Shown here piece after piece: positions 29,395-43,461 of a stretch of DNA of 64,000 nt. The stretch is from positions 4,479,001 through 4,543,000 of the forward strand of contig NZ_CP047135.1 in assembly GCF_009832905.1 (NCBI RefSeq), written 5' to 3'. Source of the DNA: Stenotrophomonas sp. 364 (GTDB lineage: Bacteria; Pseudomonadota; Gammaproteobacteria; Xanthomonadales; Xanthomonadaceae). The notes beneath the pieces were generated by a model. The model searched no databases. It was not told the origin of the DNA and saw nothing but the letters and a program-made list of their open reading frames with translations. The position numbers were made by a program, and so were the translations under genes. How positions within the stretch are numbered: the stretch's first letter is position 1; the number at the start of each line of letters is the position of its first letter.

Positions 29395-30309
29395 ATGAAT
29401 TCCGCCGTCATCCGCCTGCCCGATCCCGTCCCGCGCGCCCGCGATCCGCGCGCGGCCGACGCCGCGCAGGACAAGCTGGCGCGGCGCCTGCGCCGCCAGG
29501 TGGGCCAGGCCATCGCCGACTTCGGCATGATCGCCGACGGCGACAAGGTGATGGTGTGCCTGTCCGGCGGCAAGGACAGCTACACCCTGCTGGACGTGCT
29601 GCTGCAGCTGCAGAAGAAGGCGCCGGTGCGCTTCGAGCTGGTGGCGGTGAACCTGGACCAGAAGCAGCCGGGCTTCCCCGCGCACGTGCTGCCGCAGTAC
29701 CTGGAATCGATCGGCGTGGCGTACCAGATCATCGAGCAGGACACCTATTCGGTGGTCAGCCGGGTGATTCCGGAAGGACGCACAATGTGTTCGCTGTGCT
29801 CGCGGCTGCGGCGCGGCGCGCTGTACCGCCACGCGGCGGAAAACGGCTTCAGCAAGATCGCCCTGGGCCACCACCGCGATGACAGCGTGGCCACCTTTTT
29901 CCTCAACCTGTTCCACCACGCCAAACTGTCGGCCATGCCGCCCAAGCTGCGCAGCGACGACGGCCAGCACGTGGTGATCCGCCCGCTGGCCTACGTGGCC
30001 GAGGACGACATCCGCGCGTATGCGCAGGCCCGCGCGTTCCCGATCATTCCGTGCAACCTGTGTGGCAGCCAGGACAACCTGCAACGCCGCCAGGTGAGCC
30101 AGATGCTGCAGCAGTGGGAGCAGCAGCACCCCGGTCGCATCGACCAGATCGCCCGCGCGCTGGGCACCGTCGAGCCGTCGCAGCTGGCCGACCCGGCGCT
30201 GTTCGATTTCATGGCGCTGGCCCGAAGCCCGGCCACCGCCGTGCCGTCCCCGCCGTCGGCCTGGGCCGACGCCACCCCCGACATCGGCGGCGCGCCCGGG
30301 CCGGCCTGA
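29395..30309 (+). CDS. ttcA: tRNA 2-thiocytidine biosynthesis protein TtcA
   Basis: ATP-dependent enzyme that thiolates cytidine 32 in tRNA, using an iron-sulfur cluster. The PP-loop SGGKDS is at residues 57-62. The cluster cysteines are CSLC (about 132-135) and the later Cys of CNLCGSQ (about 222-225). The histidine/aspartate block ALGHHRDD is also present. The 304-residue length is typical. The last ~35 residues are Pro/Ala-rich and poorly conserved. Confidence 0.96.
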   Translation: MNSAVIRLPDPVPRARDPRAADAAQDKLARRLRRQVGQAIADFGMIADGDKVMVCLSGGKDSYTLLDVLLQLQKKAPVRFELVAVNLDQKQPGFPAHVLPQYLESIGVAYQIIEQDTYSVVSRVIPEGRTMCSLCSRLRRGALYRHAAENGFSKIALGHHRDDSVATFFLNLFHHAKLSAMPPKLRSDDGQHVVIRPLAYVAEDDIRAYAQARAFPIIPCNLCGSQDNLQRRQVSQMLQQWEQQHPGRIDQIARALGTVEPSQLADPALFDFMALARSPATAVPSPPSAWADATPDIGGAPGPA

Positions 30310-30355
30310 GCCGCCCGACGCCCCGCCTTCCCTTCACGACCTACTTCGGACTTCC

Positions 30356-31261
30356 ATGTTCTTTCGCAACCTGACGCTGTTCCGCTTCCCGACCGCCACC
30401 GATTTTTCCGAAGTAGACACCCTGCTGCCGCAGGTGCTGCTCAAGCCGGTGGGTCCGCTTGAAATGAATTCGCGTGGTTTCATCTCGCCGTTCGGCCGCG
30501 AGGAAAAAGCCGTGTTCTCGCACCGCATCGGCGACGCGCTGTGGCTCACCGTGGGCGGCGAGGACAAGATCCTGCCGGGCGCGGTGGTCAACGACCTGCT
30601 GGCGCGCAAGCTCGAGGAGATCGAGGAGAAGGAAGGGCGCAAGCCCGGCGGCCGCGAGCGCAAGCGCCTCAAGGACGACCTGCTGCACGAACTGATGCCG
30701 CGCGCCTTCGTGAAGAGCTCGCGCACCGACGCGCTGATCGACCTGACCCACGGCTACGTGGCGGTGGACAGCTCCAGCCGCAAGACCGGCGAGAACGTGA
30801 TGTCCGACATCCGTGGCCTGCTCGGGAGCTTCCCGGCGATGCCGCTCAACGCCGAAGTGGCGCCGCGCTCGATCCTGACCGGCTGGATTGCCGGCGAGGA
30901 ACTCCCGACCGGGCTGAGCCTGGGCGAAGAATGCGAGATGAAGGACCCGGCCGAGGGCGGTGCGGTGGTCAAGTGCCAGCACCAGGAGCTGCGCTGCGAC
31001 GAGATCGACAAGCACCTGGATGCCGGCAAGCAGGTGACCAAGCTGGCGCTGGTATTCGAGGACAACCTGTCCTTCGTGCTGGGCGACGACCTGATCGTGC
31101 GCAAGCTGAAGTTCCTGGACGGCGCGCTGGACCAGCTTGAACACGCCGACGATGACGGCCGCCGCGCCGAACTGGACGCCCGTTTCGCCCTGCAGAGCGG
31201 CGAAGTACGGCGCCTGTTCCTGCTGCTGGAAGAGGCCTTCAAGCTCAGCAAGGCTGACTGA
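30356..31261 (+). CDS. rdgC: Recombination-associated protein RdgC
   Basis: A 301-residue ring-forming DNA-binding protein that restrains RecA-mediated strand exchange and is implicated in replication-fork repair. The N-terminus MFFRNLTLFRFP and blocks such as GFISPFGREEKAVFSH and CQHQELRCDEIDKHLDAGKQVTKL match RdgC across its length. It follows ttcA by 46 bases and may share its transcript. Confidence 0.95.
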   Translation: MFFRNLTLFRFPTATDFSEVDTLLPQVLLKPVGPLEMNSRGFISPFGREEKAVFSHRIGDALWLTVGGEDKILPGAVVNDLLARKLEEIEEKEGRKPGGRERKRLKDDLLHELMPRAFVKSSRTDALIDLTHGYVAVDSSSRKTGENVMSDIRGLLGSFPAMPLNAEVAPRSILTGWIAGEELPTGLSLGEECEMKDPAEGGAVVKCQHQELRCDEIDKHLDAGKQVTKLALVFEDNLSFVLGDDLIVRKLKFLDGALDQLEHADDDGRRAELDARFALQSGEVRRLFLLLEEAFKLSKAD

Positions 31262-31278
31262 GCCAGCGCCGCCATCGT

Positions 31279-31403
31279 GTACAGCGGGGCTCTGCCCCGC
31301 TGGTTCACGTACGTGGCATCGCACCGGGAAGGCAGCGGGGCAGAGCCCGGCTCTACGTGCACGTTGCCCGACCGGTAGGCAGCGGGGCAGAGCCCCGCTC
31401 TAC
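31279..31403. repeat. GTAG palindromes, GGGGC-stem subfamily
   Basis: A forward element at 31279-31301 (GTAC variant with AGCGGGGC/GCCCCGCT) and two inverted elements at 31334-31356 and 31381-31403 (AGCGGGGCAGAGCCCGGCT and AGCGGGGCAGAGCCCCGCT, each followed by CTAC). This stem family differs from the CGACC family elsewhere but keeps the GTAG end. Confidence 0.8.
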
Positions 31404-31462
31404 GTGCTGGCCTGAACAGCGCGCAGTCATGCGCCGGTCACTGCCGGCGCTATGCTGTACCC

Positions 31463-32251
31463 ATGTCCGGATTCCTCCGCCGCCTCATTTCGCCGGCTGC
31501 CCCCACCCTGCAGCGCGACACGGTTCGACTACGGCTGGAAGATGCCGAGATCGACGTGCTGCGCGTGCGCGATCCGCGTGCGCGGCGGATCAAGCTCAGC
31601 GTCGACGAGCGGGGCGTGCGCCTGACGCTGCCGCCGCGGGCCAGCCTGGTGATGGGCGAACGCTTCCTGGAGCTGCACCGCGACTGGTTGTCCACGCAGC
31701 TGCGCAGCTACCAGGCGCAGAACCTGCCGCCACCGCTGGTGATCGGCGAGCCGGGCGTGCTGCCGTTGCGCGGTGCGCTGTTGCCGTTGCGGTGGGAAAG
31801 CGGCCGCTTCGCGACCATGCGCATCGACAGCGAGGGCGCCTGCCTGCACTGGCCGGCGCGCGGTACCGATGCCACGCTACGCCGCACCCTGCGCGAGTTC
31901 TACGAGGCACAGACCCGTGCCGATGTGGGCCAGTGGCTGCCGCGCTACCTGCCCGGCCTGCCGCGTGCACCGGCGCGGTTGCGCCTGAAGGTGATGTCCT
32001 CGCAATGGGGCTCGCTGGCACCCGACGGCAGCATGGCGCTGGACCTGGCGCTGGTGCTGGGCCGGCCATCGGCCTTCGAGTACGTGCTGGTGCACGAGCT
32101 CTGCCATTTGATCCAGGCCAACCATTCGCCGGCCTTCTGGGCCGAGGTGGAGCAGCGTTTTCCGGCGTGGCGGCAGGAGCGCGATTATTTCCAGGCCGAA
32201 GGACGGCGGTTGAAGGCCATGCTGCGGCAGCTGCTGACCCCCACCCCGTAG
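31463..32251 (+). CDS. YgjP-like zinc metallopeptidase (M48-related, DUF45)
   Basis: A 262-residue cytoplasmic protein of the YgjP/DUF45 type, with zinc motif HELCH at 211-215 followed by a third ligand region (NHSPAFWAEVEQRFP). N-terminal strands (RRIKLSVDERGVRLTLPP) match the family. These are predicted metalloproteases with undefined substrates, often near restriction systems; none is seen here. The stop codon TAG lies inside the GTAG of the SMAG element at 32248. Confidence 0.85.
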   Translation: MSGFLRRLISPAAPTLQRDTVRLRLEDAEIDVLRVRDPRARRIKLSVDERGVRLTLPPRASLVMGERFLELHRDWLSTQLRSYQAQNLPPPLVIGEPGVLPLRGALLPLRWESGRFATMRIDSEGACLHWPARGTDATLRRTLREFYEAQTRADVGQWLPRYLPGLPRAPARLRLKVMSSQWGSLAPDGSMALDLALVLGRPSAFEYVLVHELCHLIQANHSPAFWAEVEQRFPAWRQERDYFQAEGRRLKAMLRQLLTPTP

Positions 32252-32462
32252 AGCCGACCGTGGGTCGGCTGCGCAGCCTGGTGTGTAGAGCCGACCGTTG
32301 GTCGGCTGCCCATGACATCCAGGCCCGCGAGGTTGCCGGCCAGCGGCCGGCACTACCGGTATCTTCCGTACCGACCAACGGTGGGTACCTACCGGTGTTT
32401 GGCGCATCGGCCGACCGGCGGTTCACCGGTGTTTGGCGTACCGACCAACGGACGGTACCTAC
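32248..32462. repeat. Cluster of five GTAG palindromes
   Basis: Elements at 32248-32270 and 32285-32307 (forward, CGACC stems), 32335-32356 (GCCGGC-type stem ending CACTAC), and 32368-32392 and 32438-32462 (inverted, GTACCGACC/GGTAC stems). The first and last contribute the TAG stop codons of the flanking convergent genes, so the array fills the entire gap from stop to stop. Confidence 0.85.
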
Positions 32463-33340
32463 CCGGTGGCGCGGGCGGTGGCGGCCTGTGCCCAGCGGGT
32501 CGCCACGCGCGGGGCGGTGATGCACACGGCCTGGTCGGTCACGGTGGTGACGGCGCGTTCCAGCAGCTGGATGTCGGCCTCGTGCTGGCGGGCCACGTGC
32601 GGGTCCTCGAAGAAGATCGCGCGCTGGCAGTCGCCTTCCAGCACGCGGTCGGCGATCTGCGCGTCGCCGCCCATCGGGCCGCTCTGGTAGCGCTGCACCC
32701 ACGCCTGGTCCTGCGGCCAGCCGCGGCTCCAGGCCAGCTCGTTGAGGCGCTGGCCGGTGGTGCCGGTGCCCACGCGATGGGCGAAGCGTGAAAGCAGGTC
32801 GAAGTGCTCGTCGGCAAAGGCCAGGATCGCCGGCTTCATGGCGTCGTGCGCAATCAGGGCCAGGGTCTGCCGTTCGAACGCATACAGGTCGTCAGCGCCC
32901 GGATCGGCGGGCAGCCCGGCGTGCAAGCGCTCCACTTCAACCCAGTCGCGCGCGGTGGCCACTGTGGAAATGAACGGCTTGCCGTGGATCACGCACTGGC
33001 GCTTGAGCGCGGTGGCCTCGGGGAAGATCGACGACGGGTCCACCGGATCCATCAGGTAGATCGCCCCGTCCAGGGTGCGCTCAGGCGAGCCCATCCCAAC
33101 CACTTCGGCCACCAGCTTCATCAGGCCGCCCTCGCGCCCGTTGGGATAGCGCTTGAGCGGGGCGAAATCGGGCAGGAAGCCCAACCGCTGGATCGCATCG
33201 AAGGTGCGCCCGACCGCATGCAGCTCCACCCCCAGCTCGCGCAGGCCACCGTCGCAGGCGCGCAGCCAGCGGAACAGGGCGGCGTGCTTGTCGTGGTGGT
33301 GCAGGCGGTTGGCGGCCAGGCCGATGCGCATGGGGATCAT
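32459..33340 (-). CDS. Tandem methylglyoxal synthase-like protein
   Basis: A 293-residue protein made of two methylglyoxal-synthase (MGS) domains; E. coli MgsA has one of 152 residues. MGS converts dihydroxyacetone phosphate to methylglyoxal, bypassing lower glycolysis. The C-terminal half (about 158-285) keeps IAHD with His165, the phosphate loop GTGTTG (191-196), SGPMGGD with catalytic Asp226, and HEAD with His253/Asp256. The N-terminal half (about 5-135) repeats the fold (IGLAAN, YPNGREGG, IYLMDPVDPSS, STVATARDWVE) but lacks these active residues, so it is probably non-catalytic. The start at 33340 is uncertain; 33331 is possible. The stop TAG lies in a GTAG palindrome. MGS activity is inferred for the C-terminal half only. 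Confidence 0.82.
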   Translation of the reverse strand: MIPMRIGLAANRLHHHDKHAALFRWLRACDGGLRELGVELHAVGRTFDAIQRLGFLPDFAPLKRYPNGREGGLMKLVAEVVGMGSPERTLDGAIYLMDPVDPSSIFPEATALKRQCVIHGKPFISTVATARDWVEVERLHAGLPADPGADDLYAFERQTLALIAHDAMKPAILAFADEHFDLLSRFAHRVGTGTTGQRLNELAWSRGWPQDQAWVQRYQSGPMGGDAQIADRVLEGDCQRAIFFEDPHVARQHEADIQLLERAVTTVTDQAVCITAPRVATRWAQAATARATG

Positions 33341-33498
33341 CCGGTAGGGAGGTGAGCAACCGGCATTCTATGTCGCTTCCCGGGCTCCGGAACTGCGAAC
33401 TCGGGCACGCGTCTTCACGCATTTTCGTATTAGTTGCATAGCCTGGAAGTGGGCCATAACCGACAGTGGGTGCCATCAGTCAATCAGGAAAAACCGCC

Positions 33499-33789
33499 AT
33501 GGCGCTCTCCCAGGTTCCCAAGGACATGTCGGTCCAGTCCCTTGCTGCCGACCGCAGTGCCCGTATCCGCGCGCTGGGCCGGCTGCTGCGGCATGCCGCC
33601 AGCGGCGACGCCGACGTGCTGCTGGTCGGGCTGGCACGCATGCTCGACGCACATATCGACAACGATCATGCCGATGACGCCAGCAACGGGCGCATCCGCG
33701 ATCAGCTGGACGAGATTGAGCTGTTGCTGGCGCTGGAGATCGAGCGGGCCGGGGTGCGGGCCGCCCCAGTGTTGTCGAACGCGGCGTAA
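33499..33789 (+). CDS. Small protein of unknown function
   Basis: A 96-residue acidic, helical protein without signal peptide or known motif. The ATG at 33499 has an AGGAAA site; an upstream in-frame ATG at 33466 is less likely. The sequence (SARIRALGRLLRHAASGDADVLLVGLARMLDAHID) suggests a small helical bundle. Codon bias is typical of the genome, supporting a real gene. I cannot assign a function. A GTAG palindrome follows. Confidence 0.6.
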   Translation: MALSQVPKDMSVQSLAADRSARIRALGRLLRHAASGDADVLLVGLARMLDAHIDNDHADDASNGRIRDQLDEIELLLALEIERAGVRAAPVLSNAA

Positions 33790-33793
33790 GGGC

Positions 33794-33816
33794 AGCCGGG
33801 CAGAGCCCGGCTCTAC
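33794..33816. repeat. GTAG palindrome (GCCGGGC-stem type)
   Basis: Inverted element AGCCGGGCAGAGCCCGGCT followed by CTAC, five bases after the small gene and upstream of the gltD 3' end. Confidence 0.8.
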
Positions 33817-33891
33817 GGCGCCGCGCGTTTCGTGGCCTGCCGGGCCACGTTCGGCAACCGCGCGCGGCGCGGCCGCCCCATCCCGCCGACG

Positions 33892-35489
<1,598 letters not shown>

Positions 35490-35497
35490 GTGGACGG

Positions 35498-39952
<4,455 letters not shown>

Positions 39953-40129
39953 CTCTGCCTCAATGTCGGGTGAGCGGCGACACTCGTCCCCGCTCAATCC
40001 GTTGAGCGCATCTGGAGGCACCGGATGACTCGACTAGATCACAGTTGCTGCAACGCCGCAATACACGGTTGCAGCCGCAACCAAACCCCTTCAAAAACCG
40101 CCTGGAACCGCGGTTCCAGGCGTCCCTGT

Positions 40130-40531
40130 TCAGCCGCAGCGCAGGCCGCTGATCGCGCCCTTTTCGTCCACTTCGATGTTCAGTCGTTCACCGACGAACT
40201 CCATCGTGGTCATGTCGTTGGGCTTGAGCACCCGCAGCTGCTTGGCGCTGGCGTCCTGCTGGGCCTGGCTGCCGATCTTGTCGCTGTAGGCCTGGCCGAC
40301 CAGGCTCTGCACCTGGGTGGCATCGCAGGTGCCAACCGGCGGCGCTTCCAGCGCCTTGCCCGCTTCATCGGTCGGGGCGGCGGCGGCTTCGGCGGCCTTC
40401 TGGGCATGGGTGCCCACGGCTTCCTGCTCGTCCATGGGCGGCGCCTGGCAGGCGGCCAGTACGAGCAGGGCGGGAATGACGGCCACAAGGCCAATGGAAC
40501 GCCGCAGGCGGCGGAACGACAAGGATGGCAT
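40130..40531 (-). CDS. I78-family peptidase inhibitor-like lipoprotein
   Basis: A 133-residue lipoprotein (LVAVIPALLVLAACQ, Cys near 28) with a C-terminal I78 inhibitor domain: GTCDATQVQSLVGQ, an RVLKP block, the strand ERLNIEVDEKGAISGL and the terminal RCG. I78 proteins resemble potato-inhibitor-type serine protease inhibitors; here the anchor implies protection of the envelope. The start at 40531 is chosen over 40546 for its basic n-region. It is one of three related genes in 7 kb. Confidence 0.85.
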   Translation of the reverse strand: MPSLSFRRLRRSIGLVAVIPALLVLAACQAPPMDEQEAVGTHAQKAAEAAAAPTDEAGKALEAPPVGTCDATQVQSLVGQAYSDKIGSQAQQDASAKQLRVLKPNDMTTMEFVGERLNIEVDEKGAISGLRCG

Positions 40532-40666
40532 CGAAACTCCAGACATCGAACCAGGAAACCCTGGAGGATATCGCCAAGCGGGGTGTGAGGTGTTCGTGTT
40601 GTGTTATTGACGCGCCCTCGCACCCGCACCGGGTATCACTGCAGGCCCTTACCGCCGCGTCCTCCG

Positions 40667-41731
40667 ATGAGCCCCAGTCGTCGCGTTACCCCCGAAGTCG
40701 CCGCCGCCCGCGAGGCCGGCCTGCGTTACGTCAGCGATGAAATGCCGGGCCTGCAGCGGCGGCGCGCCGGCAAGGGCTTCAGCTACCGGGACGCCGACGG
40801 CGCGGCGGTGCGCGATGCCGCCACCTTGGCCCGGATCCGCGCGCTGGCCATTCCCCCGGCCTACACCGATGTGTGGATCTGCGCGCTGCCCAATGGCCAC
40901 CTGCAGGCCACCGGGCGCGACGCCCGCGGCCGCAAGCAGTACCGCTACCACGCCGACTGGGCGCGGGTGCGCGGGGACGGCAAGTTCGACCGCATCATCG
41001 CCTTCGGTACCGCACTGCCCGTGCTGCGCCGCCGCCTGCGGCGCGACCTCAAGCTGGCCGGCTTCCCGCGCGACAAGGTCCTGGCCATCGTGGTCGCGCT
41101 GCTGGCGCAGACGCTGGTGCGCGTGGGCAATGAGGTATACGCCCGCGACAACCGCTCCTACGGCTTGACCACGCTGCGCAACCGGCACCTGGCGCTGGTC
41201 AAGGGCGGGCGTGCGCAGATGCGCTTCCGCGGCAAGTCCGGACAGGCGCATGAGGTGGACGTGGATGATCGCCGCCTGGTGACGCTGATCCGCGGCTGCC
41301 AGCAGCTGCCCGGGCAGGCGCTGTTCCAGTACCGCGATGATGAAGGTGCGGTGCAGCCGGTGGATTCGGGCATGGTCAACGACTACCTGCACGACGCCAT
41401 GGGCGAGGATTTCAGTGCCAAGGACTTCCGGACCTGGGGCGGAACGCTGGAAGCCATCCGTCAGTTGGCCATCACCGAACTGCCCGAACCTTCGAGCGAA
41501 CGTGCGCTGGCGGCGTTGCAGAAGCAGGTGGTGTGCGAGGTGGCGACCCTGCTGGGCAATACGCCGTCGGTGTGCAGGAAGTCCTACATCGATCCGTGCG
41601 TGTTCGATGGCTGGCGCGCCGGCTCGCTGAAGGCGCTGGCAGGCCTGCGCGGCGAGCGGCAATGGGAGCAGGCGACATTGAAGGTGCTCAAGGCCGCACG
41701 GCGCACGGTCAAGCGCGCGCGGGCGGCCTGA
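40667..41731 (+). CDS. DNA topoisomerase IB
   Basis: A 354-residue bacterial/poxvirus-type type IB topoisomerase that relaxes supercoils through a 3'-phosphotyrosyl intermediate. The N-terminal domain (GFSYRDADG; RIRALAIPPAYTDVWI) and the catalytic residues are present: RNRHLALV, the lysine strand RFRGKSG, RTWGGT, and Tyr307 in CRKSYIDP. The start at 40667 gives the family N-terminus. It is divergent from the I78 lipoprotein gene. These enzymes occur in many soil bacteria in addition to topoisomerases I and IV. Confidence 0.94.
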   Translation: MSPSRRVTPEVAAAREAGLRYVSDEMPGLQRRRAGKGFSYRDADGAAVRDAATLARIRALAIPPAYTDVWICALPNGHLQATGRDARGRKQYRYHADWARVRGDGKFDRIIAFGTALPVLRRRLRRDLKLAGFPRDKVLAIVVALLAQTLVRVGNEVYARDNRSYGLTTLRNRHLALVKGGRAQMRFRGKSGQAHEVDVDDRRLVTLIRGCQQLPGQALFQYRDDEGAVQPVDSGMVNDYLHDAMGEDFSAKDFRTWGGTLEAIRQLAITELPEPSSERALAALQKQVVCEVATLLGNTPSVCRKSYIDPCVFDGWRAGSLKALAGLRGERQWEQATLKVLKAARRTVKRARAA

Positions 41732-41740
41732 GCGGGTCGA

Positions 41741-42082
41741 TCAGCCGCAGTAGAGCGCGGTGATGTTGTTGGTGCGGCCGGTTTCGATGGTCAACCGCTC
41801 GCCGCCGGTTTCCGCGCCCGGGGTCGGGTTGGCCGCGCCACTGGCGGTGGGGCCGCTCTCGGCGTGCTGCCCACGCACCACGTTCACCTGCAGGCTGTCG
41901 CTGTCCACGCGGGCGCGCTCGACGGTCGCCGCCGATGCGGCCAGGCCGACCGCACCGCGCACCTTGTCCACGTGGCACTGCCCGGAGATCACCCCGTCGA
42001 TGGGCTGCACCTGCGCCACCGGGGTGCTGCTGCAGGCAGAAAGGGTGGCCAGGGCGGCCGCGGCGAAAAGGGTGCGGTACAT
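41741..42082 (-). CDS. Divergent I78-like lipoprotein
   Basis: A 113-residue lipoprotein (LFAAAALATLSACSS, Cys17). Residues 35-113 follow the I78 pattern loosely: SGQCHVDKVRGAVGLAAS, then a Gly/Ala/Pro-rich insertion, then GERLTIETGRTNNITALYCG. The terminal CG matches the family, but the core is weaker than in its two neighbours. A GGAG site precedes the start. It is convergent with the topoisomerase gene, nine bases apart. The inhibitor function is uncertain. Confidence 0.65.
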   Translation of the reverse strand: MYRTLFAAAALATLSACSSTPVAQVQPIDGVISGQCHVDKVRGAVGLAASAATVERARVDSDSLQVNVVRGQHAESGPTASGAANPTPGAETGGERLTIETGRTNNITALYCG

Positions 42083-42240
42083 GGGGTGACTCCAGCAGGT
42101 TTTCCGGCCTGCAGCGTGCCCCGGCGCGCGTATGCGGCGGATGAAGCCTGCACGGTTTGCCCACATTGCACTCACTTTGCGTGGCCGCGCGGTTGGCCAC
42201 ACTGCCTGTGCACTTGAACGCTTTCGCAAAGGAGCCGCAG

Positions 42241-43350
42241 ATGGCCACCCGCAAGACACGCACCCCCGCCGCTTCCGCCGCCGCCGACAAGGCTGCCAAA
42301 CCCCAGGCCGAGCGCACGCCGGTGGTGAAGACCGCTACCCGCAAGGCGGCGGCCAAGGACCCGCGCGCCGCCCGCGTGGCCGCGCGCCAGCGCCGCCTGC
42401 AGGACCAGGAAAAGGCCAAGGATGCACGCGTGGCCAAGCAGGCCGCCAAGAAGCAGGGAGCGAAAAAGGCGACCAAGAAGGCCACCCAAGCCGGCGCGCG
42501 CAAGCAGCCGGAGACGATGCCGGCGCAGCAGATCGCCAAGCCGGGCAACGAGCACGAACTGGCGCTGGCGCCGCGCTTTCTTGCCCCTGACTACAAGGGC
42601 AGCGGCAAGCTCGCCGGCAAGCGCGCGATCATCACCGGCGCCGATTCGGGCATCGGCCGCGCGGTGGCCGTGCTGTTTGCCCGCGAAGGCGCCGACGTGG
42701 CCGTGCTGCACCTGGACGAAGCGGCCGACGCCAAAGTCACGCGCCAGCATGTGGAAGCCGAAGGCGGTCGCTGCCTGGTGATCGCCGGCGACGTGCGCGA
42801 CCCCGCGTTCTGCAACAAGGCGGTCAAGCAGGTGGCCAAGGCCTTCGGCGGGATCGACATCCTGGTCAACAATGCCGCCTTCCAGCTGCATTGCGAGCGC
42901 CTGGAAGACCTCGAAGACGCGCACCTGCAGGAGACCCTGCAGACCAACATCGGCGGCTACATCCAGATGGCCCGCGCGGTGCTGCCGCATTTGAAGGAAG
43001 GCGACTGCATCATCAACACCGGGTCGGAAACGGGGTTGTTCGGCAGCAAGGCCCTGATCGACTATTCGGCTACCAAGGGCGCCATCCATGCCTTCACCAA
43101 GGCGTTGGCCAGCCAGCTGCTGCCGCGTGGGATCCGGGTCAACGCGGTGGCACCGGGACCGGTCTGGACGCCGCTCAACCCGGCCGACAAACAGTCCGCC
43201 GACGTAGCCGAGTTCGGCAAGGACAGCGACATGGGCCGCCCGGCGCAGCCGGAGGAGTTGTCCCCGGCCTACGTGTTCCTTGCCTCGCCGGTGACCGCCA
43301 GCTACATCAGCGGGGTGATCCTGCCGGTGATGGGCGGGCCGCGCGGCTGA
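42241..43350 (+). CDS. SDR oxidoreductase with Ala/Lys-rich N-terminal tail
   Basis: A 369-residue protein. The C-terminal ~250 residues are a classical short-chain dehydrogenase close to YghA/Gsp39-type stress oxidoreductases. Its nucleotide motif is TGADSGIG (132-139); NNAA and the catalytic Ser and Tyr275-x3-Lys279 (DYSATKG) are present. The first ~100 residues are a disordered Ala/Lys/Arg/Pro tail (KKQGAKKATKKATQAGARKQ) like histone H1 or AlgP. Typical relatives are near 290 residues. The ATG at 42241 follows an AAAGGAG site; the frame upstream to 42157 is not convincing. Substrate is unknown; the tail suggests binding to nucleic acid or membranes. Confidence 0.88.
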   Translation: MATRKTRTPAASAAADKAAKPQAERTPVVKTATRKAAAKDPRAARVAARQRRLQDQEKAKDARVAKQAAKKQGAKKATKKATQAGARKQPETMPAQQIAKPGNEHELALAPRFLAPDYKGSGKLAGKRAIITGADSGIGRAVAVLFAREGADVAVLHLDEAADAKVTRQHVEAEGGRCLVIAGDVRDPAFCNKAVKQVAKAFGGIDILVNNAAFQLHCERLEDLEDAHLQETLQTNIGGYIQMARAVLPHLKEGDCIINTGSETGLFGSKALIDYSATKGAIHAFTKALASQLLPRGIRVNAVAPGPVWTPLNPADKQSADVAEFGKDSDMGRPAQPEELSPAYVFLASPVTASYISGVILPVMGGPRG

Positions 43351-43461
43351 GTCCGGCGCGACCGCGCTGCAACGCTGGCGCGTGCGCTTCCTGGGCCTGC
43401 GCAGTGCCTGCACACGGCAGCACCAGGCGCTGAGCCTGCTGGTCACCTCACCGACGCGGAG

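Noticed and set aside
43351-43461. Possible small gene between the SDR and serine hydrolase genes
   Set aside because: Only fragments in overlapping frames, without start, ribosome site or conserved sequence.
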